From Streptomyces thinghirensis (GTDB lineage: Bacteria > Actinomycetota > Actinomycetia > Streptomycetales > Streptomycetaceae): a stretch of 64,000 bases of DNA. A model generated the notes under the pieces. The model saw only the letters and a program-made list of their open reading frames with translations, was not told the origin of the DNA and made no database searches. A program made the position numbers and the translations under genes. The DNA lies in the NCBI GenBank assembly GCA_021502835.1, contig JAKFGP010000050.1, forward strand, positions 186,001-250,000, read 5' to 3'. Positions within the stretch are counted from its first letter, which is position 1. Each line of letters opens with the position of its first letter. Positions 1-9,721 of this stretch are shown here, piece after piece.

Positions 1-933
1 CCGCCGCTGTAGTTGCCGTTGTTCTTGTAGAGCCACATGCCGTCGACCGCCAGGTAGCCCTGGAGGTAGGGCTGCTGGTCGACGGCGAACTCGATGTCGC
101 CCTTCTCGATGGCCCCGGTCAGTTCCTTGTTGAGGTCGAAGGTGGAGATCTTCGCCTCGCTGCCGGTCTCGTCCACCGACTGCACGGCGGTCATGGCGAA
201 CAGGGCGCCGAGCGTGACGAGACGGTCGATCTCGCCGTCCTGCTTGAGCTTGGCGGTGATGGTCGACTTCACCGAGGGCATGTCGGTGCCGTTGACGTAG
301 AGGTTCTCCGATGGAGCCATCGAAGGTCTTCTTCACGCCGTCGCAGCGCTGGGTCAGGCCGACGTTGCCCTGCTCGTGGACCACGCAGACGGCCTTCTTG
401 GCGCCGTCCTCGTTCAGCCGCTTCCCGAGCGCCTCGCCGGCCACGGTCTCGTCCTGCCCGAAGAACGACATCAGGCCGAGCTTCTTCCAGTCCGCCAGTC
501 CGGAGTTGAGGCCGACGACGGGTATGCCGGCCTTCTCGGCCTTGCCGAGCACGCCGCGGAGGGCGTCCGGCTAGCGAGGGTGACGGCGATGCCGTCGACC
601 TTCTGGTCGATCGCGTTCTGCACCAGGTTGGCCTGGTTGCCCGCGTTCGGGTCGGCGGAGTAGACGAGCTTGATGTTGTCCTTGGCGCGGCCGCCTCGGC
701 ACCCTTGCGGACGATGTCCCGAGAAGGTGTCGCCGGGTGCCTGGTGGGTGACCAGTGCGACGGTCATGCGGGGGGTGTTCGCCTTGCCCGCGGAGGCGCC
801 CGAGCCCCCTTCCTCGTCGGCCTTCTTGCCCCCGGAGCCGCTGGAGCAGCCGGCGAGGGTCGGGGCGCGGCGGCGGCGAGGAGCCACGGCGAGGGGCGAA
901 TCCGCGGGAGCAGGCGTGCGAAGAGCGGTCCAT
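1..933 (-). CDS. Sugar ABC transporter substrate-binding lipoprotein (partial)
   Basis: Solute-binding lipoprotein of a sugar-type ABC importer (RbsB-like, Peripla_BP_4 fold), expected to capture substrate on the outer face of the membrane. The ATG at 933 has AGGAGG about 10 bases upstream (944-949). A lipobox-like LAGCSSGSGG follows the N-terminal signal region, then family patterns MTVALVTHQAPGDTF, LVYSADPNAGNQ and NAIDQKVDGIAVT. The frame breaks repeatedly (near 870, 700, 565 and 315), and the C-terminus runs off the left edge of the window. The gene diverges from the iol genes across a shared promoter region, so inositol or a related cyclitol is the likely ligand. That is inferred from position, since nothing in the visible protein fixes the ligand. 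ATPase and permease genes, if linked, lie outside the window. Confidence 0.8.
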
Positions 934-1013
934 CTTTCCTGCACCTCCTGTGCGACTGTGCGACGGGGAGCCGTGTGCCAGACCAGAGAAGAACGGCTGT
1001 TGCGCTGGGACCG

Positions 1014-1123
1014 GATACAAGTCCTGGGACGCCCGCTGTCAATACTTTGTCAAGACATCATTTCACTCACAGGTCCGAATGTGAGTACAAAGTATTGACA
1101 CGGTCGCCTCGGAGTCATACACC
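1014..1123. promoter_or_regulatory. Mirror-symmetric divergent promoter and operator of the iol locus
   Basis: A perfect 14-bp inverted repeat, TGTCAATACTTTGT at 1037-1050 and its complement at 1087-1100, is separated by 36 bp. Each arm carries an outward-facing TTGACA. On the plus strand TTGACA (1095-1100) is 17 bp from TACACC (1118-1123). On the minus strand TTGACA (1042-1037) is 17 bp from TGTATC (1019-1014). A smaller inverted repeat, ACTCAC (1065-1070) and GTGAGT (1081-1086), sits between the arms. The promoter calls are inference from spacing; the repeats are read directly. Confidence 0.7.
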
Positions 1124-1163
1124 TGGGAGGCGGCAGGCCCCGCCCAGCCGAGGAGCGTCGCAC

Positions 1164-2128
1164 ATGGCCGAGGTCAGTCCCGCGTTTCGATCTGATCACG
1201 ATGGGCCGCATCGGGGTCGATCTCTATCCCTTGCAGACGGGCGTACCCCTGGCGGAGGTTGAGACCTTCGGCGAGTTTCTCGGCAGTTCGGCCGCCAACG
1301 TGGCGGTCGCCGCCGCGCGTCTCGGACGCCGCACGGCCGTCGTCACCCGCACGGGCGACGACCCGTTCGGCGGCTATCTGCACCAGGCGCTCGAGGAGTT
1401 CGGTGTCGACGACCGCTGGGTCACGCCGGTCGCCGCGTACCCGACGCCCGTCACCTTCTGCGAGATCTTCCCGCCGGACGACTACCCGCTGTACTTCTAC
1501 CGCCGCCCCAGGCTCCCGACCTCGAGATCCACCCGGAGGAGCTGGACCTCGACGCGATCCGGGCGGCCGCCATCTTCTGGATCACCGGCACCGGGCTCAG
1601 CGAGGAGCCGAGCCGTACCGGCGACCCTGGCCGCCCTCGCCCACCGCGCCGAGGCCGGCACCACGGTCTTCGACCTGGACTGGCGCCCGATGTTCTGGGC
1701 CGACCCCGACCAGGCCCGCCCGTACTACACCGAGGCGCTGCGGCACACGACCGTCGCGGTCGGCAACCTCGACGAGTGCGAGATCGCCACGGGCGTACGC
1801 GAGCCGCACGCCTGCGCCGAGGCGCTCCTGGCGGCACGGTGTGGAGCTGGCTGTCGTCAAGCGGGGCCCGAAGGGCGTCCTCGCCGTGCACCGCGACGGC
1901 CGGAGCGCCGAGGTTCCGCCGGTGCCGGTCGAGGTCGTCAACGGCCTCGGCGCGGGCGACGCGTTCGGCGGCTCGCTCTGCCACGGTCTGCTCTCCGGCT
2001 GGGAGCTGGAGCGGACCATGCGGTACGCCAACGCGGCCGGCGCCCTCGTCGCCTCCCGTCTCGCCTGCTCCTCCGCGATGCCCACCGAGGCCGAGGTCGA
2101 CGACCTCCTCGCGCGAGTCACTCCCTGA
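1164..2128 (+). CDS. iolC: 5-dehydro-2-deoxygluconokinase
   Basis: PfkB-family kinase that phosphorylates 5-dehydro-2-deoxy-D-gluconate in myo-inositol catabolism (cytosolic). The ATG at 1164 is preceded by AGGAG at 1151-1155. Early residues give MGRIGVDLYP, and the N-terminal PfkB signature region is SAANVAVAAARLGR. The C-terminal signature is NGLGAGDAFGGSL, whose GAGD supplies the catalytic aspartate. Near-complete at about 320 residues. Frame breaks near 1188 (extra base), 1510 and 1840 are most simply sequencing indels, since the protein resumes perfectly each time. It is the first gene of a run with the Cgl0159-like gene, iolB and iolD, probably one transcript from the divergent promoter. 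Confidence 0.93.
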
Positions 2129-3033
2129 ACGGAGCTTCGTCTTCGTCCCCTCAGCATCCCCGACCTCACCGCGGTCCAGAGCCCGGCACCCGGAGGCGAT
2201 CGCCGAGGCGGCGGCTCGCCGGATACGCCGCCCGCTGATCGGCGGCTCCGGCCGCCTGATGATCGTGGCCGCCGACCATCCGGCGCGCGGAGCGCTCGGC
2301 GTGGGCGACCGCCGGCTCGCCATGGCCAGCCGGGCCGACCTGCTGGAGCGCCTGTGCACCGCGCTGTCCCGGCCCGGCGTGGACGAGGGTGCTCGCCACC
2401 GCCGACGTGCTGGAGGACCTGCTGCTGCTCGGGGCGCTGGAGAACAAGGTCGTCATGGGCTCGATGAACCGCGGCGGCCTCGCGGGCGCCGCCTTCGAGA
2501 TGGACGACCGCTTCACCGGCCACCGCGCCGAGGACATCGCCCGCCTGCGCTTCGACGCGGGCAAACTGCTGCTGCGTATCGACTACGACGACCCCGGTTC
2601 GCTGGCCACCCTGGAGTCCACGGCGCGCGCGGTCGACGCCATGGCCGAGCGTGAACTGCCCGTCTTCGTGGAGCCGTTCATCTCGCGCCGCGTCGAGGGG
2701 CGGGTCCGCAACGACCTGTCCGCCGACGCGGTCAACCGGTCCGTCGCCATCGCCTCGAGCCTCGGCGGCACCTCCGCCTACACCTGGCTGAAGCTGCCCG
2801 TCACCCACGACCCGGACGACATGGGCGAGGTCCTGGAGACCTCGACACTGCCCGCCGTCCTGCTCGGCGGTGACACAGAGGCTCCCCGCGCGGACCAGGT
2901 CGCCGCCTACGAACGCTGGCGCAAGGCACTCAGGCTGCCCACCGTGCAGGGCATGGTCGTCGGCCGCTCGCTGCTCTACCCGGCCGAGGGCAGCGTGGAG
3001 CAGGCGGTGGACACGGCCGTCGGACTGCTGTGA
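2129..3033 (+). CDS. Cgl0159-family (beta/alpha)8-fold protein, aldolase-like
   Basis: Member of the Cgl0159-like TIM-barrel family found in actinobacterial inositol clusters, where it is usually taken to fill the aldolase (IolJ-like) step on 2-deoxy-5-keto-gluconate 6-phosphate. That role is from family context, not proven. Visible features include LIGGSGRLMIVAADHPARGAL near the N-terminus (read in pieces), VLATADVLEDLLLLG, KVVMGSMNRGGLAG, PVFVEPFISRRV, YTWLKLPVT and VQGMVVGRSLLYP. The start codon cannot be fixed because an indel lies between LSIPDLTAV (about 2149) and the rest (about 2178). A second break is near 2390. It sits directly behind iolC and 23 bp before iolB. Confidence 0.78.
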
Positions 3034-3056
3034 CCTACCAAGGAGAGGACGAGGAG

Positions 3057-3952
3057 ATGACGTACCACCTTCCGGCGGGCAAGGCGGCGAGCAGCGCCTA
3101 CGCCGTGGACGTGACGCCCGAGAAGGCCGGCTGGGGCCACTCCGCCCTGCGCGTGCTCGAACTGCCGCCCGGCGGCGCCACACCTTCGACAGCGGCGACA
3201 GCGAGTGGATCGTCCTCCCGCTCAGCGGCGGCTACACGGTCGCCACCGCCGACGACTTCGGCCAGGAAACCTTCGAGCTCACCGGCCGCGCCGACGTGTT
3301 CAGCGGCGTCAGCGACTTCGCGTACGTGCCGCGCGACGCCCGCGCTACCGTGACCTCCACCGGCGGCGGCCGCTTCGCCCTCACCGGCGCCCGCTGCACC
3401 CGCCGCCTGCCCAGCCGCTACGGCCCGGCGTCGTCGGTTCCGGTGGAGCTGAGGGGCACGGGGAACTGCTCCCGGCAGGTCAACAACTTCGGTGCGGCCG
3501 GGGTGTTCGAGGTGCGACAGTCTCATCGCGGTCGAGGTCATCACCCCGGGCGGCAACTGGTCCTCCTTCCCGCCGCACAAGCACGACGAGCACCGCCCCG
3601 GCGAGGAGTCGGTGCTGGAGGAGATCTACTACTTCGAGTTCGCGGACCACGAAGGCACCCCCGGCCTCGGCTACCAGCGAGTCTCCCCGTCCGGCCGGGG
3701 GCGGGGCACGGACGTGCTGGCCGAGGTCCGCGACGGCGACCGTGGTCCCTCATCCCCGACGGCTGGCACGGACCGTCGATGGCCGTCCCCGGCCACACAT
3801 GTACTACCTCAACGTCATGGCCGGCCCGGAGGCCGAACGCGCCTGGCTGATCTGCGACCACCCCGACCACGCCTGGATCCGCGACACCTGGGCGGGCCGG
3901 CCCGTCGACCCCCGACTCCCCCCTCTACACCGCACCGGAGAGGTCCGCATGA
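3057..3952 (+). CDS. iolB: 5-deoxy-glucuronate isomerase
   Basis: Double-cupin isomerase converting 5-deoxy-D-glucuronate to 5-dehydro-2-deoxy-D-gluconate, the IolC substrate. The ATG at 3057 follows GAGGAG. The N-terminal cupin carries GWGHSALRVLELPPGG and DSEWIVLPLSGG. The C-terminal cupin has TPGGNWSSFPPHKHDE and YYFEFADHEG, holding the expected metal-binding His/Glu residues, and then PDGWHGPSMAVPGH. Length of about 298 residues fits the family. Breaks occur near 3180, 3515, 3745 and 3800. The stop codon overlaps the iolD start by four bases (ATGA, 3949-3952), so the two are probably translationally coupled. Confidence 0.93.
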
Positions 3953-5826
3953 GCGCCGCCACCCGCCGACTGACGACCGCCCGGGCCCTGGTGCGCTTCC
4001 TGGCCGCCCAGTACACCGAACGCGACGGTGTACGGCACCGCCTGATCACGGGCACCTGGGGCATCTTCGGCCACGGCAACAGTGGCCGGCCTCAGCCAGG
4101 CCCTCGTCGAGTACGCCGACGTCATGCCGTACCACCAGGGACGCAACGAACAGGCGATGGTGCACGCCGCCGTCGGCCCGCGCCGCCAGCTGAACCGCCT
4201 GTCCGCGCAGGCGGTGACGACGTCCATCGGCCCCGGCGCCACCAACCTGGTCACCGGCGCCGCCCTCGCCACCATCAACCGTCTCCCGGTCCTGCTCCTG
4301 CCCGGCGACTACTTCGCCTCGCACGCCGCCGACCCGCTGCTCCAGCAGCTGGAGCACCCGATCGAGGCCGACGTCTCCGTCAACGACACCCTGCGCCCCG
4401 TCTCCCGCTACTTCGACCGCGTCACCCGCCCCGAGGCCCTCGTCGCCTCCGCCCTCCAGGCGATGCGCGTGCTCACCGACCCGGCCGAGACCGGCGCGGT
4501 CACCCTCCCGCTGCCCCAGGACGTGCAGGCGGAGGCGTACGACTGGCCGGAGGAGTTCTTCGCCGACCGGGTCTGGCGGGTACGGCGTCCGGCGCCCGAC
4601 CCGGTGGAACTGGCCGAGGCGGTCCGGGCGATCGGGCCGCCGACCGCCCGCTGATCGTCGCGGGCGGCGGCATCCACCACAGCGAGGCGGAAGAGGCCCT
4701 CGCAGCCCTGGTGGACGCCACCGGCATCCCGGTCGCCTCCACCCAGGCGGGCAAGGGCGCGCTGCGCCACGACCACCCGGCCGACCTCGGCGGCATCGGC
4801 CACACCGGCACCGCCGTCAGCGACGGCCTCGCCCGCACAGCGGACCTGGTGATCGGGGTCGGCACCCGCTACTCGGACTTCACCACGGCCTCCGGCACTC
4901 TCTTCCAGCACCCGGACGTCCGCTTCCTGAACCTCAACATCACCGCCTTCGACGCCCACAAGCTCGCCGCCCCGCACCCTGGTCTGCGACGCCCGGACGG
5001 GAGCTCACGGCGCTGACGGAGGCGCTGTCCGGCCACCGGGTGGACGCGGCGTACGAGGCGGAGTACCGCGCCGGCAGGGCACGCTGGGACGAGACGGTGG
5101 AGGCGGCCTACCGCGCCGACGACGACAGCGCCGTGCCGACCCAGACGCAGATGCTGGGCGCGCTGGACGCGGTCGTCGGCGACGAGGACGTGGTGATCAA
5201 CGCGGCCGGCTCGCTCCCCGGCGACCTGCACAAACTCTGGCGGGCCGCTCGCCTCGCCAGTACCACCTGGAGTACGGCTACTCCTGCATGGGTTACGAGA
5301 TCCCGGCCGCGCTCGGCGCGTCCAGCAGGCCGCGCCCGGCACGCCGGTGTGGGCCCTGGTCGGCGACGGCACGTACCTGATGAACCCGACGGAGATCGTC
5401 ACCGCCGTCCAGGAGAACCTGCCGGTCAAGCTGGTCCTGGTCCAGAACCACGGCTACGCCTCCATCGGCGGCCTGTCCGAGTCGGTCGGCGCCGAGCGCT
5501 TCGGCACCGACTACCGCCACCGCGCCGCCGACGGCACCTTCACCGGCGCCCCCGCTCCCCGTCGACCTCGCCGCCAACGCGGCCAGCCTCGGCATGGACG
5601 TACTGCGCGCCAAGACGGTGGGGGAACTGCGCAGGCCCTGCGGACGGCCCGCTCGGCGGACCGTCCGACCTGCGTGTACGTGGAGACCGACCCGGCCCCG
5701 CAGGCCGCTCCCCCGGCCGCGGCCTGGTGGGACGTGCCGGTGGCCGAGGTGTCCGCCCGCGAGGCCGCCACCGGCGCCCGCGCGGAGTACGAACGCGCCG
5801 TCGCCGACCGCCGCCGTCACCTCTGA
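3949..5826 (+). CDS. iolD: 3D-(3,5/4)-trihydroxycyclohexane-1,2-dione hydrolase
   Basis: Thiamine-diphosphate enzyme that hydrolyses the ring of 3D-trihydroxycyclohexane-1,2-dione to 5-deoxyglucuronate, the IolB substrate. The N-terminal PYR domain shows HQGRNEQAMVHAAVG with the ThDP-activating glutamate, and TSIGPGATNLVTGAAL. The middle domain has GGGIHHSEAEEALAAL and GVGTRYSDFTTAS. The C-terminal PP domain has YEIPAALG, the metal/ThDP motif start GDGTYLMNP and LVQNHGYASIGGLSE. Length (about 625 residues) is as expected. Frame breaks occur near 4083, 4170, 4650, 4985, 5250, 5325, 5555 and 5640. It shares ATGA with iolB and is followed 36 bp later by a GntR gene. Confidence 0.94.
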
Positions 5827-5862
5827 CGCCGGCCCGTCACCTACGCAAAGGGAGGTACGTCC

Positions 5863-6657
5863 ATGGCGAAGACCGGCGTCCCCGCACGTGCCGTGACCGC
5901 CCCCCCGCGCTCCAGCACCCTGGACTTCGCCCTGGACCGGGGCGGTCCGGTGCCGCTGTACTACCAGCTGGCCCAGCAGTTGGAGGCGGCGATCGAACAG
6001 GGCGTACTCGCCCCGGGGAACCTGCTGGGCAGCAGGGTGGACCTCTCCGTCCGCCTCGGCCTGTCCCCGGCCGACCGTCCGTCAGGCCATCCAGTCCCTG
6101 GTCGACAAGGGGCTGCTGGTCCGGCGGCGCGGGGTCGGCACGCAGGTCGTGCACAGCCAGGTCAAACGTCCCCTGGAACTGAGCAGTCTCTACGACGACC
6201 TGGAGGCGGCCGGGCGGGGACCCACCACGCGGGTGGTGCGCAGCGAGGGCGTGCCCGCCCCCGGCCGACGTGGCGGCGGCCCCTCGGCGTCGCGGAGGGT
6301 GGCGAGGTCACCGTCCTGGAGCGGCTGCGCCTCCACCCCACAGCCAGCCGGTGGCGCTGCTGTGCAACTACCTGCCGGCGACGCTGCTGGACCTCGACGA
6401 CGCCCGGCTGGAGTCGACCGGCCTGTACCGGATGATGCGCGCGTGCGGCATCACCCCTGCACAGCGCCCGCCAGACCGTGGGCGCCCGCTCGGCCACCCG
6501 CGAGGAGGCGGACCGCCTGGACGAGAAGGAGGGCGCCGCACTGCTGACCATGCAGCGCACGGCGTACGACGACACCGGGCGCCCGGTCGAGTACGGGACG
6601 CACATATACCGCGCGTCCCGGTATGCGTTCGACTTCCAGCTGCTGGTCAGGAGTTAG
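5863..6657 (+). CDS. GntR-family transcriptional regulator (HutC/UTRA type)
   Basis: Probable regulator of the inositol genes it follows. AGGGAGG precedes the ATG at 5863. An N-terminal winged helix (PLYYQLAQQLEAAIEQG, later RQAIQSLVDKGLLVRR and RGVGTQVV) leads into a UTRA-type ligand domain (PLELSSLYDDLEAAGR, EVTVLERLR, CNYLPATLLDL, YGTHIYRASRYAFDFQL). The HTH itself is split by an indel near 6075; others are near 6270, 6345 and 6465. Length is about 265 residues. Its stop codon (TAG, 6655-6657) interlocks with the stop of the convergent aldo/keto reductase. The ligand is unknown from sequence, and an inositol-derived signal is an inference from context. Confidence 0.88.
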
Positions 6658-7649
6658 TGGACCGTGTCCAGTCGGGTCCGCTGCTCCGGGGTGAGGTCCA
6701 GGTCCACGGCGGCCAGGTTCGCCTCCAGTTGGGCCACCGACGACGCTCCGGCGAGCGGGACGATCGGCAGCTCGGCGCCGATCTGCCAGGCCAGGACGAC
6801 CTGGCCCACGGTAGCGCCGGTCTCCCGGGCGATGTCGCGGAGCACCGCGAGCCGGGCCGGGGGTGCCCGGGTGGTCGTAGTCCGGGGGCAGCGGCTTGTC
6901 GTCGCGGTCGTAGGCGCCGGCCAGGAGGGTGAGTAGGCGACCAGGGTCAGGGCGGGCTCGGACCGCAGGTAGCCGAGCAGTTCCGGGCCGGCGTGGCCGA
7001 GGCTGCCGTCCGGGGAGAAGTCGCCGGGCACGTCGAAGCGTGGGCGCAGGTGGCTGTGCTGGTACTGGAGCACCTCGTAGCCGGGCGGTGCGGCCGCGGC
7101 GGCGAGGGCGCGGGCCCGCTCCACGCGCCATATCGCCTGGTTGCTGACGCCGAGCAGTCCGACCGTTGCCCTCCGTCACCAGCTCACCGAACGCCTCGAC
7201 GGTCTCGCGCTGCGGCACGGTGTGGTCGTCGATGTGCGCGTACAGCAGGTCCAGCTTGTCGACGCCGAGCCCGCTCCCGGCTGCGGTCCGCGGCCTCGCG
7301 GATCACCTTGGCCGACAGGCCCTCGGGGTTGTCGGTGTAGCTGGTGCCGGGGGGCCAGGGGGCGGGAGCGCCGAGCTTGGTGGCGATGACGATCTCGTCG
7401 CCGATACGCCGGCTGCGCCGCCAGCGGACGAGGAGTTCCTCGCTCTGGCCGCCCTGGCCGCCGTCCATCCAGAAGGCGTAGTTGTCGGACGATGTCGATG
7501 AAGTTCCCGCCGGCCTCGACAGCTAGCGGTCGAGGACGGCGAAGGAGGTCCTCTCGTCGGTCAGCGAGCCGGAACAGCATCGCGCCGAGCGCGAGCACGC
7601 TCACCTCACGGCGGTGGGCCGGGTCGGTGCCAAGAGTGCGGTACTTCAT
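6654..7649 (-). CDS. Aldo/keto reductase
   Basis: NAD(P)H-dependent (beta/alpha)8 oxidoreductase, substrate unknown. The ATG at 7649 begins MKYRTLGTD. The catalytic-tetrad region can be read as FID...SDNYAFW (broken by an indel near 7495), IATKLGA (lysine) and YAHIDDH (histidine). The C-terminal half has VLQYQHSHLRPR, VGQVVLAWQIGAELPIVPLAGASS and LTPEQRTRLDTVH. Length of about 330 residues fits the family. Frame breaks are near 6935, 7165, 7280, 7495 and 7530. It converges on the GntR gene, and the two stop codons overlap. The 16-bp palindrome 52 bp upstream of its start suggests control by a MerR-family (NmlR/AdhR-like) activator, not encoded in this window. Confidence 0.85.
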
Positions 7650-7701
7650 GGTGTTCCTCCCCTTCGTGCCCGGTCGTCCGGGCACGAGAGGAAGTCTTCG
7701 G

Positions 7702-7717
7702 TTGAAGTGCACTTCAA
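7702..7717. promoter_or_regulatory. 16-bp palindrome, MerR-type operator candidate
   Basis: TTGAAGTGCACTTCAA is a perfect palindrome 52 bp upstream of the aldo/keto reductase start. Read on the minus strand it follows a TTGACT, so it would lie inside the -35/-10 spacer, the arrangement MerR-family activators use. The assignment to that family is inference. Confidence 0.5.
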
Positions 7718-7740
7718 GTCAAGCGGCTTCGGCGTCAGCC

Positions 7741-8331
7741 CTATCCGGCAGGGCGGGCGAAAGGGCCCTCCAGCACCGCCCACTGCAGCAGCATGATGGT
7801 CTTCGCGTCGGCGATCTCGCCGGTTCGGATCATCTCCAGGGCCCGGCGGAAGGGGCAGTTCGAGGGTCTCGATGTCCTCGCCCTCCTCGTCCAGGCCACC
7901 GCCCTGGTGGGTGCGGGTGGCGGGACCGTAGGCGGCGGCGTAGAAGCTGACGCGTTCGGTGACCCGAGCCGGGGCTCATGTAGACGTCGAAGACGTGCCG
8001 GACCTCTCCGACGGTGTGCCCGGTCTCCTCGACGACCTCGCGCCGCACGGCGACCTCGGGGTGCTCGTCCCTCGTCGTCGAGCAGCCCGCCGGGGGTCTC
8101 GATCAGCATGCCGTCGGGATGGCCGTTGACGTAGACGGGGAGGCGGAACTGGCGGGTGAGCAGCACGGTTTCGCCTTCCGTGTCGTAGAAGCAGGACAGT
8201 GGCGCCCGTTGCGCGGTCGTGGGTCTCGCGCTCCTGGGTGCTCCAGGTGCCGTCGGCTCGCCGGAAGTCGAGGTCGTGGTGCGTTCGACGTACCAGTGGC
8301 TGGAGAGGAGCCGTACGTCCCGGACCTTCAC
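7741..8331 (-). CDS. NUDIX hydrolase (ADP-ribose/GDP-mannose pyrophosphatase-like)
   Basis: NUDIX phosphohydrolase resembling NudK/ADP-ribose pyrophosphatase, expected to cleave nucleoside diphosphate sugars. N-terminal MKVRDVRLLSSHWYVERTT, then VLLTRQFRLPVYVNGHPDG and MLIETPGGLLDDE, which opens the NUDIX box; the box continues as RREVVEETGHTVGE with the metal-binding REVVEE core. The C-terminus is MIRTGEIADAKTIMLLQWAVLEGPFARPAG. Length of about 195 residues fits. The box is split by an indel near 8070; others are near 7855, 7970 and 8265. The start is GTG at 8331 without an obvious ribosome site, so an earlier start cannot be excluded. It diverges from the MarR gene across 266 bp. Confidence 0.85.
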   Translation of the reverse strand: MKVRDVRLLSSHWYVERTTTSTSGEPTAPGAPRSARPTTAQRAPLSCFYDTEGETVLLTRQFRLPVYVNGHPDGMLIETPGGLLDDEGRAPRGRRAARGRRGDRAHRRRGPARLRRLHEPRLGSPNASASTPPPTVPPPAPTRAVAWTRRARTSRPSNCPFRRALEMIRTGEIADAKTIMLLQWAVLEGPFARPAG

Positions 8332-8597
8332 CCGGGGTTGCCGGTCGGGTCCCGGCCGGCCCGGTCGAGTCCGGTGCGGCCCCGGCGGTCCGGGGTGTCG
8401 ATGCCGGCGGTCATCGGCGGCCGCCCGGACTCGGTCGCTTCGGCGGCATGGGGTGGGGCGAGTTGGTCATGCCCGCTTCTATCACCTGGTCGGGCCGCAC
8501 ACGAAGTGGTGACGAAAAGCCGGGCGGCGCCCCGCGGACCGCCCGAACGCCTGGCGAGGCTGCCCGTATGCTCGGAGCCGGAGGAACCCGAGGAGAC

Positions 8598-9041
8598 ATG
8601 ACGGAAACCGTACAGAACCTGCCCCTGCTGCTGGCCGGGGCCAAGCGCTGGCTCGACGACGCGCTGACGGCGAGCATGCGGGCAGCCGGCGAACAACCGC
8701 TGAGCAGCGCCCAGGGGCAGATCTTCGCCCTCCTGGACCCGGAGGGCACCACGGTCGCCGAGCTCGCCCGCCGCCTCGGCGTCACCCGTCAGACCGCCCA
8801 CCAGGCCGTGCACGGGCTGCTCGCCCTGGGTCTGCTGGAACAGGTGCCGGACCCCTCCTCGGCACGCAACCGCCTGATCCGCATCACCACGGAGGGCACC
8901 CGCGTCCACCGACGCGCCCAGGCGACCCTCGACGTCATCGAGGGCGTGCTGGCCGACCGCATCGGCGTCGCGCAGGCCACGGCACTGCGGACCGCCCTGA
9001 CCCTGCCGCGCGGCGAGCCGCCGGTCGTGGAGGCCCCGTGA
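8598..9041 (+). CDS. MarR-family transcriptional regulator
   Basis: Winged-helix regulator, one of the few genes here readable in a single frame (147 residues). AGGAG at 8591-8595 precedes the ATG at 8598. The DNA-binding wing reads TVAELARRLGVTRQTAHQAVHGL, quoted in two parts as TVAELARRLGV and TRQTAHQAVHGL, followed by LGLLEQVPDPSSARNRLIR, the beta-wing. Flanking helices supply the dimer interface. The stop overlaps the GTG of the ankyrin gene (GTGA, 9038-9041), so the two are translationally coupled. It is divergent from the NUDIX gene and may control it, though no clear palindrome was found in the shared region. Confidence 0.9.
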   Translation: MTETVQNLPLLLAGAKRWLDDALTASMRAAGEQPLSSAQGQIFALLDPEGTTVAELARRLGVTRQTAHQAVHGLLALGLLEQVPDPSSARNRLIRITTEGTRVHRRAQATLDVIEGVLADRIGVAQATALRTALTLPRGEPPVVEAP

Positions 9042-9463
9042 ACAGGCGACGGCACAAGAAACTGTCCCGGCGCCTCGTCGACCGCGACACTGGTCGGCGA
9101 CATCGCGCTGGTGAGAGCGGTACTGCGAGCCGGAGCGCCGGCCGAGACGGCCGACGCCGCCGGGCACCACACCGCTGTACCAGGCCTCGGTGAACGGCGC
9201 CGCCGACCTCGTCCGCGTGCTGCTGGCGGCCGGCGCCTCGCCCGACACGGAGAGCGGGATCGGCTCGGAGGGCACACCGCTGTGCGGGGCCGCCTGCTGG
9301 GGCCACACCGAGGCCGGACGCGCACTCCTCGAACACGGCGCCGACCCGAACCTCCGGGAGGGACCACGGCACGGGCTGGGCACCGCTCGACTGGGCCTCG
9401 AAGGGGCCGTATCCGGAGACGGTGGACCTGCTCGTCGCGGCGGGGGCACGCCCGCGCTCGTGA
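9038..9463 (+). CDS. Ankyrin-repeat protein
   Basis: Small protein (about 141 residues) built of three to four ankyrin repeats: TPLYQASVNGAADLVRVLLAAGASPDT, seen as LYQASVNGAADLVRVLL then AAGASPDT, followed by TPLCGAACWGHTEAG with ALLEHGADPNLRE and a last repeat WASKGPYPETVDLLVAAGA. The N-terminal leader is basic (NRRRHKKLSRRLVD). GTG start at 9038 overlaps the marR stop by four bases, so it is co-expressed with the regulator. A partner protein is likely but unidentified. Frame breaks near 9090, 9165, 9365 and 9410. Confidence 0.82.
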
Positions 9464-9506
9464 CCACGGCGGGAAGGGCGGCACCCGCGGCACGGAGCGG
9501 CACAGA

Positions 9507-9543
9507 AAAGGGCCTCCACGGATTCTCGCCCGTGAAGGCCCTT
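9507..9543 (-). terminator. Intrinsic terminator of tRNA-Pro(GGG)
   Basis: Inverted repeat AAGGGCCT-CACGG with its complement around a 7-base loop. On the minus strand the stem is followed by TTTTCTGT. It lies immediately downstream of the minus-strand tRNA gene. Confidence 0.8.
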
Positions 9544-9551
9544 CACACCGT

Positions 9552-9623
<72 letters not shown>

Positions 9624-9721
9624 GTCCGCTCACACGCGGCGAACCGCGCGATCACGCGGACAGAACTTTACCTCACACCCCGGACCACGCCTAAGCGGGC
9701 ACGGGCGGGACAATCGGTCCC

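Noticed and set aside
7860..8134. Plus-strand frames opposite the NUDIX gene
   Set aside because: Complement of a clear NUDIX protein; codon-position GC favours the minus strand.
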